Below, piece by piece: positions 63,096 to 64,000 of a stretch of 64,000 nt of DNA. Under the pieces are notes generated by a model. The model was not told where the DNA came from and made no database searches. It was given only the letters and a program-made list of their open reading frames with translations. Origin of the DNA: Streptomyces sp. NBC_01142 (GTDB lineage: Bacteria; Actinomycetota; Actinomycetes; Streptomycetales; Streptomycetaceae); NCBI RefSeq assembly GCF_026341125.1, contig NZ_JAPEOR010000003.1, positions 1,426,001 through 1,490,000 on the forward strand, read 5' to 3'. Made by a program: the position numbers and the translations under genes. The stretch's first letter is position 1. Every line of letters begins with the position of its first letter.

Positions 63096-64000
63096 TCATG
63101 TGAGGCCGAGGGTTCGTAGGGGCCGGTGGTAGTCGCGGCCGGTGTGGCGGAGGGCGGCGGCGATGTTGGTCTGGCCGTCCTGGCGGAAGACGCTGATGGC
63201 GAGGTTGCGCAGGGATGCCATGGCGCGGGGCAGGGTGCCGGTGCGGACCTTGGAGGCGTCCTCGCGGAACGTGCGGTCCCGCACGTGGTGCAGGAGGTTC
63301 TCGATTCCCCAGTGACCTCTGATCCAGGTGGCGAGCTCGGCACAGGTGGCGTCGAAGACGCTCAGGCTGGTGATCAGGTAGACGCGTTCGATGGTCAGCT
63401 TCCCGGTGCTCAAGTCGCGTCGCCTCCGGACGACTTGGATCGCCTGGCGGGCGCCGGGGTAGTCGAGGTGGCTGAACGCGGCGACCTTGAGCCGGCGGAT
63501 CTCGTCGCGGTGATGGGCATGGTCGCGAGTGCGGTGCCCGAGCGGCATGTCCCGCCAGGGCAGCTTCCTGACCTGGGCATACAGGCCCGGATGGTTCTTC
63601 TTCACGACGGCCACGTAGTGCGCGCCGCGGCTGGTCAGATAAGCCCCGTGGTCGTACTGGGTGTGCAGTGCGTCGGCGGTCACCACCGTGTTCTCCAGCT
63701 CGAGACCGTCCAGCAACGGCGCGAAGGAGGGGATCTCGTTGCTCTTCGAAGCGACCTGCCGCTGGGCCACGACCACGCCGTGGTGGTCCATCGCCGCCAG
63801 CAGCTGGATCGCCGCGGCCGTGGCGGTTCGCGATCCGCGGACCACCTTGCCGTCGACCGCGATCACCCGTCGCACCGGCCCTCCCTCCGCCTCCGGCTCG
63901 ACCGGAGGCGGCCTTCTGGCCTGCAGATACGCGCTGATCGCCGCGTCCAGCGCGTCACCGTCCACACGCTGCAGCAGGCGGCGCACGGTTGCGGCGTGCG
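63096..64000 (-). CDS. ISAs1-family (H-repeat-type) transposase, partial
   Basis: About 301 codons are visible; the N-terminus lies outside the window. Motifs of ISAs1/H-repeat transposases: [20 protein letters not shown] (first Asp), [37 protein letters not shown], then [20 protein letters not shown]. The frame stays open to the window end ([14 protein letters not shown]). The element end probably lies near 63055-63080. Confidence 0.9.
   Translation of the reverse strand, partial: HAATVRRLLQRVDGDALDAAISAYLQARRPPPVEPEAEGGPVRRVIAVDGKVVRGSRTATAAAIQLLAAMDHHGVVVAQRQVASKSNEIPSFAPLLDGLELENTVVTADALHTQYDHGAYLTSRGAHYVAVVKKNHPGLYAQVRKLPWRDMPLGHRTRDHAHHRDEIRRLKVAAFSHLDYPGARQAIQVVRRRRDLSTGKLTIERVYLITSLSVFDATCAELATWIRGHWGIENLLHHVRDRTFREDASKVRTGTLPRAMASLRNLAISVFRQDGQTNIAAALRHTGRDYHRPLRTLGLT

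Overview
The window looks like an accessory region of a Streptomyces genome, either a chromosome arm or a large plasmid. The base composition is very GC-rich, with GTG starts and GTGA/ATGA gene overlaps. Rare TTA codons are confined to a few accessory genes, and several protein families are typical of Streptomyces (DUF6207-like, SCO4402-like, sigma/IclR-type regulators). No tRNA, rRNA or replication origin was seen. Insertion sequences and their scars occur roughly every 5-10 kb, so the region has been assembled by repeated transfer and rearrangement.

Layout. 1-2242: end of an IS5-type element, a complete ISAzo13-family element, and an AraC-type regulator killed by a nonsense codon and by insertion. 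2513-11784: a complete type I-B CRISPR-Cas locus, all read leftward (cas6-cas8-cas7-cas5-cas3-cas4-cas1-cas2, leader, 12 repeats, terminator hairpin). 11917-12636: IS30 remnant. 13233-24526: a secreted polymorphic-toxin locus (LamG-domain partner, Rhs/YD-repeat protein with Hint release domain and C-terminal toxin, overlapping predicted immunity gene, terminator). 24770-27739: two identical inverted IS5-family elements around a two-gene cargo. 27740-30654: scars, then a small membrane protein and an HTH regulator. 30851-33988: divergent LysR regulator and MFS exporter, followed by a PNPOx-fold gene. 34713-42320: a secreted HNH nuclease, a sigma factor / Sel1-IclR regulatory operon, and several small unknown or broken genes. 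42047-46859: a duplicated small conserved element, a gene beheaded by nested IS701/IS5 insertions, and an alpha/beta hydrolase. 46951-48594: scars and small genes. 48869-57309: a GNAT-PIN-like-PUA protein overlapping an ASCH gene, convergent with a 1808-residue GHKL-ATPase/DUF3883 nuclease-like protein. 57585-59532: transposase scar and a second ISAzo13 copy. 60089-62720: Gabija anti-phage system (gajA-gajB). 62838-64000: second copy of the small conserved element and an ISAs1 transposase cut by the window edge.

How it works together. The region is a defence and conflict island: adaptive immunity (type I-B CRISPR), Gabija, an Rhs toxin-immunity module, and an unassigned candidate locus at 48.9-57.3 kb. 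The two ISAzo13 copies lie in direct orientation and bracket almost the whole island, so recombination between them could lose about 56 kb in one step. TTA codons in cas6 (codon 5 of the chosen start), gajA and the HTH regulator suggest that parts of the island may depend on the developmental leucyl-tRNA bldA. All family assignments are from motif reading only; no database search was run.
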